Of a DNA stretch of 64,000 bases, positions 1 through 8,937 are shown in pieces (within the stretch, counting starts at the first letter, position 1; each line of letters begins with the position of its first letter). This stretch comes from Sphingobacterium populi (lineage in GTDB: Bacteria > Bacteroidota > Bacteroidia > Sphingobacteriales > Sphingobacteriaceae), in contig NZ_LQXS01000006.1 in NCBI RefSeq assembly GCF_001586775.1, positions 62,001-126,000 on the forward strand, read 5' to 3'. Made by a program: the position numbers and the translations under genes. Under the pieces are notes generated by a model. That model had not been told where the DNA came from. It ran no database searches and saw only the letters and a list, made by a program, of their open reading frames with translations.

Positions 1-1
1 T

Positions 2-199
2 CATGGCATGCATATCGTCGGAATGGTCAAAGATCAAAATGGCAAGGAATACTACACCGTAAAAAATTCGTGGGGTGAGTCAAATGACTACAAGGGATAC
101 ATGTATGTCACTAAAGAATTCGTTCGTTACAAAACGATTTCTTTATTACTGCACAAAGATGGTATCTCAAAAACCATGAAAAGCAAACTAAGCATCTAA
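2..199 (+). CDS. C1-family cysteine peptidase (aminopeptidase C-like), C-terminal end only
   Basis: The gene enters from the left edge, so only about 65 C-terminal residues are present, read in frame from base 2. The fragment contains HGMHIVG followed by YYTVKNSWG. In papain-like (C1) peptidases these carry the catalytic His and the catalytic Asn of the NSWG motif; the Cys would lie outside the window. The spacing and the tail ending in KSKLSI fit the bleomycin hydrolase/aminopeptidase C branch, which trims peptides. A strong hairpin terminator follows 29 bases after the stop. The branch assignment is inference from a short fragment; membership of C1 is well supported. Confidence 0.8.
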   Translation, partial: HGMHIVGMVKDQNGKEYYTVKNSWGESNDYKGYMYVTKEFVRYKTISLLLHKDGISKTMKSKLSI

Positions 200-228
200 G
201 TAAATTTTCATAAAATAGCTATCCACCA

Positions 229-264
229 AACGGGGGAATATAGTCATAACTATATTCCCCCGTT
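229..264 (+). terminator. Rho-independent-type terminator after the C1 peptidase
   Basis: A perfect 15-bp inverted repeat (arms 229-243 and 250-264, containing CGGGGGAATATAG and its complement) encloses a 6-nt loop. It lies 29 nt past the peptidase stop. The T-tract after it is weak (attgtattc). From here to the next start at 498 no gene or clear promoter was seen. Confidence 0.7.
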
Positions 265-497
265 ATTGTATTCAAGAGGATTGATCCCATTTTGCACTTA
301 AAAAAAACACCCCTTCAACCATGTAACAAGACAATTTGTTTCAATAAACAAATAAAAAATATTTTCTTAATTAGAAAATTTATATAACTTAACAGAGGAT
401 TATTAATGCTGCAAATTAACCAATCGGAGTTTATCTACTCCACAAATCCGTTGTAAAATTAAACCCATGTGCCAACTGCACCAACAAAACTTTTGTT

Positions 498-1400
498 ATG
501 AAAAGAATATTTTTATTTCTCTGTTTGCTATGGGCAGCAGGCCCACTCTATGCCCAAGATTATGTAGATGTCGTAAAAATAGGTTACACCAATACGCAAA
601 TCTCTAACGAAGCCATAGATAGAAGTTCTCGTATGAAAGGTTTTGACGTATCATTACTCACGCCAATGCAGATTGCACCTAGTTCGCATGTACTAATTGG
701 TGGAGATTTAAGCATCAAAAGTTTAGCGTTGATAAACAATGAAAACAGCACATTCTACAATACGATTATAAAGTTTGGTGTCGCCAAGACATTCAACGAT
801 GAATGGAATGGTTACATAATCGCTTTGCCCAAATTTGCCTCGGACTATCAGCGTAATTTTGGCTCGTCCTTTTTGATGGGCGGAATTGCTATGCTCAAAA
901 ACGTAAAAAGCGAAACCCTTACCTGGAAATTTGGTTTGTATGGATCTCAGGAGGCGTACGGATTTTTTGGAACTCCTGTTATTGGGCTTTTCTACCGAAG
1001 CCCTAATAATAAACTAACTATAGATGCCAGCCTACCACTAGTAGCCGATGTCAACTATGCATTCAATAACCAAAAAAAAACTAGCATAGGTCTTGACTTC
1101 TTCGCTATACGCAGAAGCTTTTTTATTGGACCAGATTCGCCAACTCAGTTATATGTCGAAAACAATGAGATCAGCTTTACCCCCTATTTTCAGTATGCAG
1201 CCGCGGATTCCAAGCTCTTACTAAGGTTGAAGGGCGGCTATTCTACCGCAGACTTTGGCCTGTTCGCCACGAGCGATAGTAAAATGGCAGGTATATCGGC
1301 AGCTAATATTGGAGATAACAGAACGCGCCTTAATCAAGATTTTAGAGGCGGATTGCAAGTGAAACTGGAAGCAACTCTTCGAATCGGCGCACGACGATAG
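498..1400 (+). CDS. Secreted outer-membrane beta-barrel-like protein (DUF6268-type)
   Basis: The 300-residue product starts with a clear signal peptide (MKRIFLFLCLLWAAGPLYAQ, cleavage after the AQ). The mature part alternates polar and hydrophobic residues and is rich in Gly and aromatics (IGGDLSIKSLAL, LRLKGGYSTADFG), as in transmembrane beta strands. It ends with a strand-like LQVKLEATLRIGARR, although the usual C-terminal aromatic is absent. It resembles the Bacteroidota family annotated DUF6268, probably an outer-membrane barrel of unknown cargo. The gene stands alone between two terminators, so its neighbours give no functional hint. The family name is from memory; the barrel and export signals are visible. 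Confidence 0.65.
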   Translation: MKRIFLFLCLLWAAGPLYAQDYVDVVKIGYTNTQISNEAIDRSSRMKGFDVSLLTPMQIAPSSHVLIGGDLSIKSLALINNENSTFYNTIIKFGVAKTFNDEWNGYIIALPKFASDYQRNFGSSFLMGGIAMLKNVKSETLTWKFGLYGSQEAYGFFGTPVIGLFYRSPNNKLTIDASLPLVADVNYAFNNQKKTSIGLDFFAIRRSFFIGPDSPTQLYVENNEISFTPYFQYAAADSKLLLRLKGGYSTADFGLFATSDSKMAGISAANIGDNRTRLNQDFRGGLQVKLEATLRIGARR

Positions 1401-1528
1401 GCGAAACAAATATTATCGTAGAACCTACCATATCGCTATAATATGCGGCATATAATGTGCTGACAACAGTGAATCAATAGCACTAGCCAAAGCGTGATAT
1501 GCTGGTAGCGCCATCTAACAATTAAAGG

Positions 1529-1560
1529 AACGGGCTGTATGAATATTCATACAGCCCGTT
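1529..1560. terminator. Bidirectional palindromic terminator
   Basis: A perfect 32-nt palindrome (half-site AACGGGCTGTATGAAT) lies between the stop of the barrel gene at 1400 and the stop of the convergent prolyl oligopeptidase gene at 1593. It is followed by CTTTT on the plus strand and has a near-mirror on the minus strand, so it can serve both transcripts. Confidence 0.75.
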
Positions 1561-1592
1561 CTTTTAATTTATTCAAGATCTCCTTGCAGATA

Positions 1593-3743
1593 TTACTTAA
1601 TCTCTTTGAATGGCACGTTCATATTTTGGAACATAAATGCCCATTTGTCAACTTGCTCGGCGATGACCATTTCGGTTGATTTTCCGGCTCCGTGTCCTGC
1701 TTTGGTGTCGATACGGATCAAAACAGGATTATCTCCTGTATGGTATTCCTGCAAGCGCGCCGCAAATTTGAACGAGTGCGCTGGCACCACGCGATCATCA
1801 TGATCAGCCGTTAGCACCATTGTCGCTGGATAAGCGGTATTGGCTTTCAAAGCGTGATATGGAGAATATTTGTATAAATACGAAAACATCTCTTCACTAT
1901 CTTCGGCAGTACCATAGTCAAATGCCCAACCTGCACCAGCCGTAAACTTATTGTAGCGCAACATATCCAAGACACCTACCGCCGGGAATGCTACTTTAAA
2001 TAATTCTGGACGTTGCGTCATTGCGGCGCCGACTAACAGACCACCGTTAGAACCACCAGCAATCGCTAAACGCTCTGATGAAGTGAATTTCTCATTTACC
2101 AAATATTCTGCCGCCGCGATGAAATCATCAAATACATTTTGCTTTTGCAATTTTGTACCGGCCAAGTGCCATTTTTCACCATACTCACCACCACCACGTA
2201 AATTGGCTACGGCAAAGACACCGCCTTGCTCGAGCAATAAGATATTGCTCGTGCTGAATGAAGGAGTCAAGCTAATATTGAAGCCACCATATCCATACAA
2301 TAAGGTTGGATTTGTACCGTCTAATTTCAAGCCTTTCTTGTGCGTAATGATCATCGGCACTTTAGTGCCATCTTTCGACGTATAGAATACTTGCTTCGAT
2401 TCATACTTATCCGCATCGAATAACACGCCCGAGCGTCGGTATTCTTCTGATTTGCCCGCGTCGATATCATACTTGAAGATCGTTCCAGGATCTACATACG
2501 ACGTGAAAGAATAATACAATGTCTTATCATCTTGTTTTGCGCCAAATCCTGACGCAGTACCCACACCTGGAAGATCAATTTCTCGTTCCAGTTTCCCGTT
2601 ACGATCAAACTGCTTAACCAAAGAAGTCGCATCTTTCAGGTAGTTGGCAAAGATCTTTCCACCACCGGTAGATGGTTGTAGCACCTGTTCTGTTTCAGGA
2701 ATCACATCTACCCAAGCTGCAGTTCCCGGATTAGCAAAATCAACCGATACCACGCGACCATTTGGCGCATTCAGCTCGGTGTAGATAAATAGCTTCGTGC
2801 CGTCATTGTCGATTACCGAATGATTTTTTTCCATATTATCGACGATCGGCACAAACTTAGCCGCAGGATCTGTCAGATCTTTAATGTACAAGGCATTTCC
2901 AGAAGTCGTATTCGACGCACTTGCGATCAAAAACCGATTATCTTCTGTCACGCCCGCTCCAATATAACGGCGTGGAAAGGTAGATCCACCTAAGATCAAT
3001 TCATCATCTGCCTGAGGCGTGTTCAGTTTATGGAAGAATAATTTGTGCTGGTCGGTCATCGCAGAAAGTGCCGAACCATCTTTTGGCTTATCGTAGCTGC
3101 TGTAGTAGAATCCTTCATTACCTCGCCAAGATAATCCGGAGAATTTCACATTGACCAAGGTATCGCCCACGACCGATTTATCAGCCGCATTTAACACGAT
3201 CACTTTACGCCAATCTGAGCCACCTTCGGAGATCTGATAAGCAACCAAGGAGCCATCTTTGCTAAAACTCACTCCCGCTAATGATGTAGTACCATCTTCC
3301 GAGAACTTGTTCGGATCTAAGAATACTTCTTCTTTGTCCTGCTCACCTTTTTTGCGGTATAATACATATTGATTTTGCAAACCGTCATTTTTGTAGAAAT
3401 ACGTGAAATCACCTTCTTCGAAAGGTGCAGTTACTTTCTCAAAATCCCACAATTTTTGTAGACGTTCACGCATCGCTTCGCGAAATGGAATCTGACTCAG
3501 GTAGTCATTCGTCACTTCATTCTCGGCCACGACCCACGCTTTGGTTTTTTCAGAAAGGTCATCTTCCAACCAACGGTATGGATCATCTACCGTAGTTCCA
3601 AAATATACGTCCTGCTGCCCTACTTTCTCCGTTTGCGGATAGGGTTTCACAGCAATGCTTTCTGCCGGCGCGATTTCCTTAGATTCATTGCAGGCCACAA
3701 ATGCCAAGGAAACCACTACATAACCAAATCTTTTATTAACCAT
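1593..3743 (-). CDS. Prolyl oligopeptidase (S9A), lipoprotein
   Basis: The 716-residue product has an N-terminal beta-propeller region and a C-terminal alpha/beta-hydrolase domain. The catalytic triad is visible: Ser565 in GGSNGGLL, Asp649/650 in ADHDDRVVP, and His684 in KAGHGAG. The length matches prolyl endopeptidases, which cut short peptides after proline. The N-terminus has a hydrophobic stretch ending in a lipobox (AFVAC), so the mature enzyme is probably lipid-anchored at Cys18 and acts in the periplasm or at the outer membrane. Its start lies close to the divergent lpxH gene, and the two must share a short promoter region. Confidence is high. Confidence 0.95.
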   Translation of the reverse strand: MVNKRFGYVVVSLAFVACNESKEIAPAESIAVKPYPQTEKVGQQDVYFGTTVDDPYRWLEDDLSEKTKAWVVAENEVTNDYLSQIPFREAMRERLQKLWDFEKVTAPFEEGDFTYFYKNDGLQNQYVLYRKKGEQDKEEVFLDPNKFSEDGTTSLAGVSFSKDGSLVAYQISEGGSDWRKVIVLNAADKSVVGDTLVNVKFSGLSWRGNEGFYYSSYDKPKDGSALSAMTDQHKLFFHKLNTPQADDELILGGSTFPRRYIGAGVTEDNRFLIASASNTTSGNALYIKDLTDPAAKFVPIVDNMEKNHSVIDNDGTKLFIYTELNAPNGRVVSVDFANPGTAAWVDVIPETEQVLQPSTGGGKIFANYLKDATSLVKQFDRNGKLEREIDLPGVGTASGFGAKQDDKTLYYSFTSYVDPGTIFKYDIDAGKSEEYRRSGVLFDADKYESKQVFYTSKDGTKVPMIITHKKGLKLDGTNPTLLYGYGGFNISLTPSFSTSNILLLEQGGVFAVANLRGGGEYGEKWHLAGTKLQKQNVFDDFIAAAEYLVNEKFTSSERLAIAGGSNGGLLVGAAMTQRPELFKVAFPAVGVLDMLRYNKFTAGAGWAFDYGTAEDSEEMFSYLYKYSPYHALKANTAYPATMVLTADHDDRVVPAHSFKFAARLQEYHTGDNPVLIRIDTKAGHGAGKSTEMVIAEQVDKWAFMFQNMNVPFKEIK

Positions 3744-3813
3744 CTTTTTTTGCTATTTGTTCGAAAAAATTAAATATACTAACATAATACAAAAAATAGG
3801 TAATTTCGTCGTT

Positions 3814-4566
3814 ATGTCCACGAAAACCAAAGTGTATTTTGCTTCCGATTTCCACTTAGGAGCCTATCCGCTCGCAGCATCTAAGATTCGTGAAAAGCGC
3901 ATTGTCTCTTGGCTTGATCATATCAAACAAGATGCAAAAGCACTTTACCTAATTGGCGATATTTTTGATTTTTGGTTTGAATACAAAACCGTGGCTCCCA
4001 AAGGCTACATTCGTTTCTTGGGGAAGTTGGCCGAGTTAGCCGACTTGGGTATCCCGATTACCTTTTTCAAAGGCAACCATGATATGTGGATGTTTGGTTA
4101 TCTACAAGAAGAACTGAACGCAACCATCATCGCTGATGAAAAAGTGATCCAATTGGATGGAAAAAGTTTTTACTTGCATCATGGTGATGGATTAGGCCCG
4201 GGCGACCGGAAATACAAATTTTTAAAGAAAATATTTCGAAGCGCTTTGTGCCAGTGGCTATTCGCGCGCTTACATCCTAATTTAGGGATCGGCATTGCAA
4301 CGTTGTGGTCCAAGCAAAGTCGATTGGCAAGCGGAGAGAATGCAGGCTTCTTGGGCGAAGATGAAGAATGGTTATATCAATATGCGTCCGCAGTCGAAAA
4401 GACCGATCATCATGATTACTACATCTTTGGGCATCGCCATCTTCCATACGATTTACCACTCGCAAATCAGAGCAGGATCGTAAACTTGGGCGAATGGGTT
4501 AACTTTGAAACCTATGCCGTATGGGATGGTCACGACCTGACATTAACAAGCTGGAAGGATAAGTAG
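3814..4566 (+). CDS. lpxH: UDP-2,3-diacylglucosamine diphosphatase (LpxH-like)
   Basis: This calcineurin-like metallophosphoesterase of 250 residues shows the full metal-ligand set: SDFHLG (Asp12, His14), GDIFDFW (Asp49), GNHD (Asn88, His89), HHGDG and GHRH near the C-terminus. LpxH removes UMP from UDP-2,3-diacylglucosamine in lipid A synthesis at the inner membrane. The open frame reaches upstream to an ATG at 3757, but the residues before MSTKTKVYF look unlike the family, and that start would leave only 13 nt to the divergent gene, so the ATG at 3814 is preferred. The FDFWFEY segment after the GD motif is typical of LpxH rather than of general phosphodiesterases. Confidence 0.88.
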   Translation: MSTKTKVYFASDFHLGAYPLAASKIREKRIVSWLDHIKQDAKALYLIGDIFDFWFEYKTVAPKGYIRFLGKLAELADLGIPITFFKGNHDMWMFGYLQEELNATIIADEKVIQLDGKSFYLHHGDGLGPGDRKYKFLKKIFRSALCQWLFARLHPNLGIGIATLWSKQSRLASGENAGFLGEDEEWLYQYASAVEKTDHHDYYIFGHRHLPYDLPLANQSRIVNLGEWVNFETYAVWDGHDLTLTSWKDK

Positions 4567-4639
4567 CAATTGCAGAATTGTTGCTAATATAGTCGATCTT
4601 TAATATCGGCAAGCGCATGCTAAAGCGAAGTTTTTTAAG

Positions 4640-4647
4640 TACTTTTG
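4640..4647 (+). promoter_or_regulatory. Candidate -7 box for prfA
   Basis: TACTTTTG matches the Bacteroidota consensus TAnnTTTG exactly. It is about 97 nt upstream of the prfA start. No good TTTG -33 box sits at the usual 17-23 nt spacing, so this is a partial match. Confidence 0.4.
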
Positions 4648-4743
4648 TGCACTTTGACAATAATGCTGCACGATCTGGCACTGCACCTTTATAGAGGTAT
4701 TCGCCTTAGCCGATGCCCGCACATTATTCATTAGACATTCATT

Positions 4744-5817
4744 ATGTTAGAGAAATTACAAGCAATAAAAGAACGCTGGGAAAGTGTCGAGGCCGAACTT
4801 AGCAATCCAGATACGATTAGCGACATGAAACGTTTCGCTAAACTAAATAAAGAGTATAAAGATCTAGGTAAAATCGTCGAACAATACCATATCTATAAGA
4901 ACATCGTAAGCAATATCGATACAAACAAAGATATTCTCGCGAACGAAAAAGATCAAGAGCTACGCGAGATGGCCAAAGAAGAAATGGACACCTTGTGGAC
5001 TCAGAGAGAAGAAAAGGAAGAAGAAATCCGCTTGATGCTGATTCCCAAAGACCCAGAAGATGGCAAAAATGCCATCATTGAGATCCGTGGTGGTAGCGGT
5101 GGCGACGAAGCTGCGCTTTTCGCGGGCGATTTGTATCGTATGTACACGCGTTACTTTGAAACCAAAGGCTGGAGAAATGAAGTGATGGATGTGACAGAAG
5201 GTACGTCGGGCGGTTACAAAGAGGTGATCTTAAAAGTAATTGGTGAAGACGTATACGGACAGCTGAAGTATGAATCGGGAGTACATCGTGTACAACGTGT
5301 ACCAGACACCGAAACCCAAGGCCGTGTGCATACATCGGCTGCTTCGGTAGCTGTATTGCCAGAAGCTGAAGAAGTGGATGTGGAAATCAACCCGGGCGAT
5401 ATCGAGATGCAAACTTCCCGCTCTGGCGGTGCTGGTGGACAGAATGTCAACAAGGTCGAAACAAAGGTGCAATTAACACACAAGCCTTCTGGTATTGTGG
5501 TAGTTTGTCAAGTAGAGCGTTCGCAATTGGCCAACCGGGAGTTGGCGATGGAAATGCTTCGTAACAAATTGTATGAATTGGAAGTGCAGAAAAAGCACGG
5601 AGATGTTGCTGCCAAAAGAAAAACCATGGTCTCTACCGGAGACCGCTCGGCCAAAATCCGTACATACAATTATCCGCAAGGCCGCGTCACCGAACATCGC
5701 ATCGGCCTGACTATGTATAACTTGCCTGCCGTAATGGATGGCGCAATCCAAGATATTATCGACGCATTGCAGTTTGCAGAGAATGCAGAAAAGATGAAGG
5801 AAGGTACCGTAGAGTAG
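4744..5817 (+). CDS. prfA: Peptide chain release factor 1
   Basis: The 357-residue product is a class I release factor that recognises UAA and UAG and triggers peptide release on the ribosome. The GGQ hydrolysis motif is at residues 231-233 within [14 protein letters not shown]. The stop-codon reading tripeptide is PDT at 187-189, the RF1-type PxT form with Asp at the variable position; the RF2-type SPF is absent. Length and domain order are normal. The second class I factor, prfB, lies 30 kb away in the same window. The gene is followed after about 70 nt by the tRNA-Asp pair, which has its own promoter box. Confidence 0.97.
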   Translation: MLEKLQAIKERWESVEAELSNPDTISDMKRFAKLNKEYKDLGKIVEQYHIYKNIVSNIDTNKDILANEKDQELREMAKEEMDTLWTQREEKEEEIRLMLIPKDPEDGKNAIIEIRGGSGGDEAALFAGDLYRMYTRYFETKGWRNEVMDVTEGTSGGYKEVILKVIGEDVYGQLKYESGVHRVQRVPDTETQGRVHTSAASVAVLPEAEEVDVEINPGDIEMQTSRSGGAGGQNVNKVETKVQLTHKPSGIVVVCQVERSQLANRELAMEMLRNKLYELEVQKKHGDVAAKRKTMVSTGDRSAKIRTYNYPQGRVTEHRIGLTMYNLPAVMDGAIQDIIDALQFAENAEKMKEGTVE

Positions 5818-5857
5818 CTTTTTTGAAAAAAGTGCTAGTGGATATGGAAATAAACAC

Positions 5858-5865
5858 TATATTTG
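5858..5865 (+). promoter_or_regulatory. Candidate -7 box for the tRNA-Asp pair
   Basis: TATATTTG is an exact TAnnTTTG match ending 24 nt before the first tRNA. The predicted transcript start would be near 5870. No convincing -33 box was seen. Confidence 0.5.
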
Positions 5866-5889
5866 CACACCTTCTAAAAAGAGGGAAAT

Positions 5890-5963
5890 GGTCTGGTAGT
5901 TCAGCTGGTTAGAATACATGCCTGTCACGCATGGGGTCGCGGGTTCGAGTCCCGTCCAGACCG
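5890..5963 (+). tRNA. tRNA-Asp (GTC), copy 1
   Basis: The cloverleaf folds with acceptor stem GGTCTGG/CCAGACC, anticodon stem CATGC/GCATG with loop CTGTCAC (anticodon GTC, Asp), and T-loop GGGTTCGAGTCCC. The discriminator is G at 5963. The following bases are CAA, so the CCA end is not encoded. The sequence is identical to copy 2, 67 nt downstream. Confidence 0.98.
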
Positions 5964-6030
5964 CAATAAAAAAGGAATACAATTCCGAAACGTTCTTTTA
6001 AAACAACAATTAAAAAGTCTTGAGAATACT

Positions 6031-6104
6031 GGTCTGGTAGTTCAGCTGGTTAGAATACATGCCTGTCACGCATGGGGTCGCGGGTTCGAGTCCCGTCCAG
6101 ACCG
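6031..6104 (+). tRNA. tRNA-Asp (GTC), copy 2
   Basis: This 74-nt gene is identical base for base to copy 1, with the same GTC anticodon. In this copy the discriminator G6104 happens to be followed by CCA (6105-6107), so a CCA tail is present in the DNA, unlike copy 1. A strong terminator begins 9 nt after the gene. Confidence 0.98.
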
Positions 6105-6112
6105 CCAACTGT

Positions 6113-6149
6113 AAAAGGTCTTCGTCTTTTGAGATGAAGACCTTTTTTT
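6113..6149 (+). terminator. Terminator of the tRNA-Asp unit
   Basis: The arm AAAAGGTCTTCGTC pairs with GATGAAGACCTTTT (one G-T pair) around a short loop and is followed directly by a run of T. From here to the next start at 6416 no gene was seen. Confidence 0.85.
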
Positions 6150-6415
6150 GTTTCTCACGTATTTCAGCGCTCTTTGTTAAAGATAGGCCAACGAAACAAA
6201 TTGCAGCAAACCACGTTTTAGTTACAAATGGAAGAACATCAGCACTAAATGATAAGGGGGCACATGCATCAAAAAATAAGCTCATTGTCAATTAGATAGC
6301 GAAAACACAACCTGAATCACATACATTTCACAAAAAATCCAGTACGTTTGACATTATTTTCATAAATTAAGTAAGCAACAAAGGGTTACTATTTTAGCTA
6401 ATTACGTATTAATAG

Positions 6416-7009
6416 GTGAGTAATATTAGAAACATATTGCCAAAAGAGATCGACGACTTGTCTTTATTAAAAGGCATAGCCAATCGCGATAACCGAGCTA
6501 TTTTGCAACTGTATAAGTTGCATTACCCGTATGTGGAGCGGATGATCTTGAATAACAACGGATCGAAAGACCAAGCTAAAGATGTCTTTCAAGAAGCTGT
6601 TATGGTATTGTATGATAAGGTTACTGGACAAGGCTTCGTACTAGAAAGCAAGCTAAAAACGTTTCTATATGCAGTAAGTCGCAGATTGTGGCTGAAGCAG
6701 CTAAGCAAGAAATCGAATAACCATTATTCGATTGAGCAAGATGGATTAGAAGAAAGCTTAGATCTTAACGAGGATTTGGAATTGCATGAAGTGCAGGAGC
6801 AGCAATTTGAGAAAATGGAAAGCGCGCTGCGCGTATTAGGCGAACCTTGTCAAAGTATATTGACGGACTTTTATTTCCGTAATAAGTCGATGCAAGACAT
6901 TTGCGAAAAATTTGGTTATACCAATACGGATAACACCAAAACGCAAAAATATAAGTGCTTGCAAAGATTGAAAAAATTATTTTTCAGTGGAAACCCGCAC
7001 GATGCCTAG
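6416..7009 (+). CDS. RNA polymerase sigma-70 family factor (ECF type)
   Basis: The 197-residue product has sigma region 2 near residues 25-75 (YPYVERMIL, then KDVFQEAVMVLYDKV) and region 4 near 135-190 (ILTDFYFRNKSMQDICEKFGY, a helix-turn-helix), joined by an acidic linker. It lacks regions 1 and 3, as in extracytoplasmic-function factors. The start is GTG at 6416: the codon just before it in frame is the stop TAG, and the next ATG falls inside region 2. No SD sequence is seen. The gene 72 nt downstream encodes a membrane protein with an anti-sigma-like N-terminus fused to a protease, probably its regulator. Confidence 0.9.
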   Translation: MSNIRNILPKEIDDLSLLKGIANRDNRAILQLYKLHYPYVERMILNNNGSKDQAKDVFQEAVMVLYDKVTGQGFVLESKLKTFLYAVSRRLWLKQLSKKSNNHYSIEQDGLEESLDLNEDLELHEVQEQQFEKMESALRVLGEPCQSILTDFYFRNKSMQDICEKFGYTNTDNTKTQKYKCLQRLKKLFFSGNPHDA

Positions 7010-7081
7010 CTTATATCCCTGCCTCGCATTCGGACGATTCTGACTGGATGTGGTGAAACAGACCTTCAAAAACAACGGACG

Positions 7082-8161
7082 ATGGGAAAATGGACTTTAC
7101 AAGAATTTCTGGAAAAAGCCGATAGGTATTTGGCGGATGAGCTAAATATAGAAGAGCGCGCGGAATTCGATCGATTCCGTGTGGAGAATCCCCTTTTTGA
7201 AGAAAAATTTCAACAACATCAAGCGCTAATTAGCGACATGATGCAGTACAAGCGACGAGCAGAATTCAAGCAATCGCTGAATGATGTGCTTGTACAAAAT
7301 TACCAAAGTAAAGCAGTTTTCAGACGCATGTGGAACGTGCTACGCATTAATGGAGTAGCTGCTGCCGTTGTTGCGATATTGTCTTCTTTGGCTACTTTAT
7401 ACAGCACTGGGTATTTTTCAACCATCAAAAGAACCACTTCTGACTACAGTGCTCTGCGCCGGGAGGTAAACAATGTAAAACGCAATGTTAATGCACAGCA
7501 TACTGCTATCAAAAACATTAACAATAGCCAAAGTGAACAGCCAGATATGCATTATGGTGCTACAGGTTTCTTACTGAACAAAAATGGGTACGTAGTAACG
7601 AATTATCACGTAGTAAACGGTGCAGATTCTGTACATCTACAAAATCGCTTAGGAGAATCGTACAAAGCCGACATTATCTACAAAGATATGACGAAGGATT
7701 TGGCAATACTTCATATCAACGATGGTGAATTTACACCAAGTAGAAATATTCCGTATTCATTCCGCCGACAAAATCTAGATTTAGGAGACGACATCTTTAC
7801 CATTGGTTATCCTCGCGACGAGGCCGTATATGGCGAAGGTTATCTAAGCTCGGCCACTGGTTATGCAGGCGATACTTTAGCTTATCAGATCTCTATTCCG
7901 CTAAACCCTGGTAATAGTGGCGGTCCTGTTTTTGATCATTACGGAAACATTATCGGCATTATTTCTGGAAAGCAAAAAGGCATTGATGGCGCGGGCTTTG
8001 CAATTAAGACCGAAGCATTGATGAATGCGCTTAAAGATATTCCTGAGGAGGTGTTAAGAGGCGGTCTAGAGCTCAGCGAAAAAAATTCGATGAGCAGCCT
8101 TAGCCGTACGGAACAGATCAAGAAATTACAAGATTTCATCTACATTGTCAAAGTATATTAA
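7082..8161 (+). CDS. Membrane-anchored trypsin-like serine protease with anti-sigma-like N-terminus
   Basis: In the 359-residue product, residues 1-85 are charged and helical with the pattern DRYLADELNIEERAEFDRF, like the cytoplasmic part of Bacteroidota anti-sigma proteins. A single membrane segment covers about 91-110, then a polar, possibly coiled linker to about 155. A chymotrypsin-fold domain spans about 157-320 with an intact triad: His176 (TNYHVV), Asp206 (KDLAIL) and Ser279 (NPGNSGGP). No PDZ domain follows; a 40-residue tail ends the protein. In E. coli the comparable parts, RseA and DegS, are separate proteins. Its place right behind a sigma gene suggests it holds or releases that factor. 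The protease call is firm; the anti-sigma role is inference. Confidence 0.85.
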   Translation: MGKWTLQEFLEKADRYLADELNIEERAEFDRFRVENPLFEEKFQQHQALISDMMQYKRRAEFKQSLNDVLVQNYQSKAVFRRMWNVLRINGVAAAVVAILSSLATLYSTGYFSTIKRTTSDYSALRREVNNVKRNVNAQHTAIKNINNSQSEQPDMHYGATGFLLNKNGYVVTNYHVVNGADSVHLQNRLGESYKADIIYKDMTKDLAILHINDGEFTPSRNIPYSFRRQNLDLGDDIFTIGYPRDEAVYGEGYLSSATGYAGDTLAYQISIPLNPGNSGGPVFDHYGNIIGIISGKQKGIDGAGFAIKTEALMNALKDIPEEVLRGGLELSEKNSMSSLSRTEQIKKLQDFIYIVKVY

Positions 8162-8190
8162 AACCCGCATAGTGGTTTCCCCGAATTATA

Positions 8191-8224
8191 AAAGAGGCTC
8201 ATAACTATAGTTATGAGCCTCTTT
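8191..8224. terminator. Bidirectional palindromic terminator
   Basis: A perfect 34-nt palindrome (half-site AAAGAGGCTCATAACTA) sits between the protease stop and the convergent peroxiredoxin stop. A CTTTTTATTT tail follows on the plus strand and AAA precedes on the left, so it suits both directions. Confidence 0.85.
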
Positions 8225-8273
8225 TTATTTGTCAGCATCAATATCAATAAAGATTGTGATGTGATACTTGCTC

Positions 8274-8909
8274 CTAAATATTCGGTTGTGGCGTAGTGCG
8301 CAAGTATGGTTTAATCTCCTTGTGTCCTTTCGGAAATTTGGCCGGAATATCTTCCGTCTTAATAGCAGGTACTACGATCACATCTTCGCCATGTTTCCAA
8401 TCTGCTGGCGTAGCTACCGAATATTCGGCCGTTAGTTGCAACGAATCGATCACGCGAAGAATCTCTTGAAAGTTTCTTCCAGTAGATGCTGGATAAGTCA
8501 GCGTCAACTTTACCTTACGATCTGGACCAATCACAAATACCGAACGTACCGTAGCAGTGGCCGAAGCATTGGGATGTATCATATCGTACAGTTCGGCGAT
8601 CTTTCGATCCTTATCAGCGATGATTGGAAATTCAACTGTCGTTTGCTGCGTCTCGTTGATATCTTTAATCCATTCGTGATGATCTTCTACCGAATCTACG
8701 CTTAATGCCAAAACTTTTACATTACGCGCTTCAAATTCTTGTTTAAGTTGCGCAGTACGTCCTAGCTCCGTGGTACATACCGGTGTATAATCGGAAGGAT
8801 GCGAATATAATACCACCCAACTATCTTTTGTATACTCGTAAAAATCAATATCGCCAACAGTCGTTTGTGCCTGAAAATTTGGGGCATCATCGCCTAATCT
8901 TAAACTCAT
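8274..8909 (-). CDS. 1-Cys peroxiredoxin (Prx6 type)
   Basis: The 211-residue thiol peroxidase has the peroxidatic cysteine Cys45 in PSDYTPVCTTELG. That is the only cysteine in the protein, so it is a 1-Cys enzyme needing an outside thiol for recycling. The extended C-terminal domain (ATPADWKHGEDV, then LRTTPQPNI) is typical of the Prx6 branch rather than AhpC. It reduces hydrogen and organic peroxides in the cytoplasm. An 11-bp inverted repeat lies 29 nt upstream of the start and may bind a redox regulator. The gene is monocistronic, between a shared terminator and the PH-domain pair, which runs in the same direction. Confidence 0.93.
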   Translation of the reverse strand: MSLRLGDDAPNFQAQTTVGDIDFYEYTKDSWVVLYSHPSDYTPVCTTELGRTAQLKQEFEARNVKVLALSVDSVEDHHEWIKDINETQQTTVEFPIIADKDRKIAELYDMIHPNASATATVRSVFVIGPDRKVKLTLTYPASTGRNFQEILRVIDSLQLTAEYSVATPADWKHGEDVIVVPAIKTEDIPAKFPKGHKEIKPYLRTTPQPNI

Positions 8910-8937
8910 ATCTTAAACTCCTTTCTTAATGAACAAT

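Noticed and set aside
6059-6295. Open frame of 78 codons running through the second tRNA-Asp
   Set aside because: It begins inside the tRNA and crosses its terminator; it has no protein-like composition.
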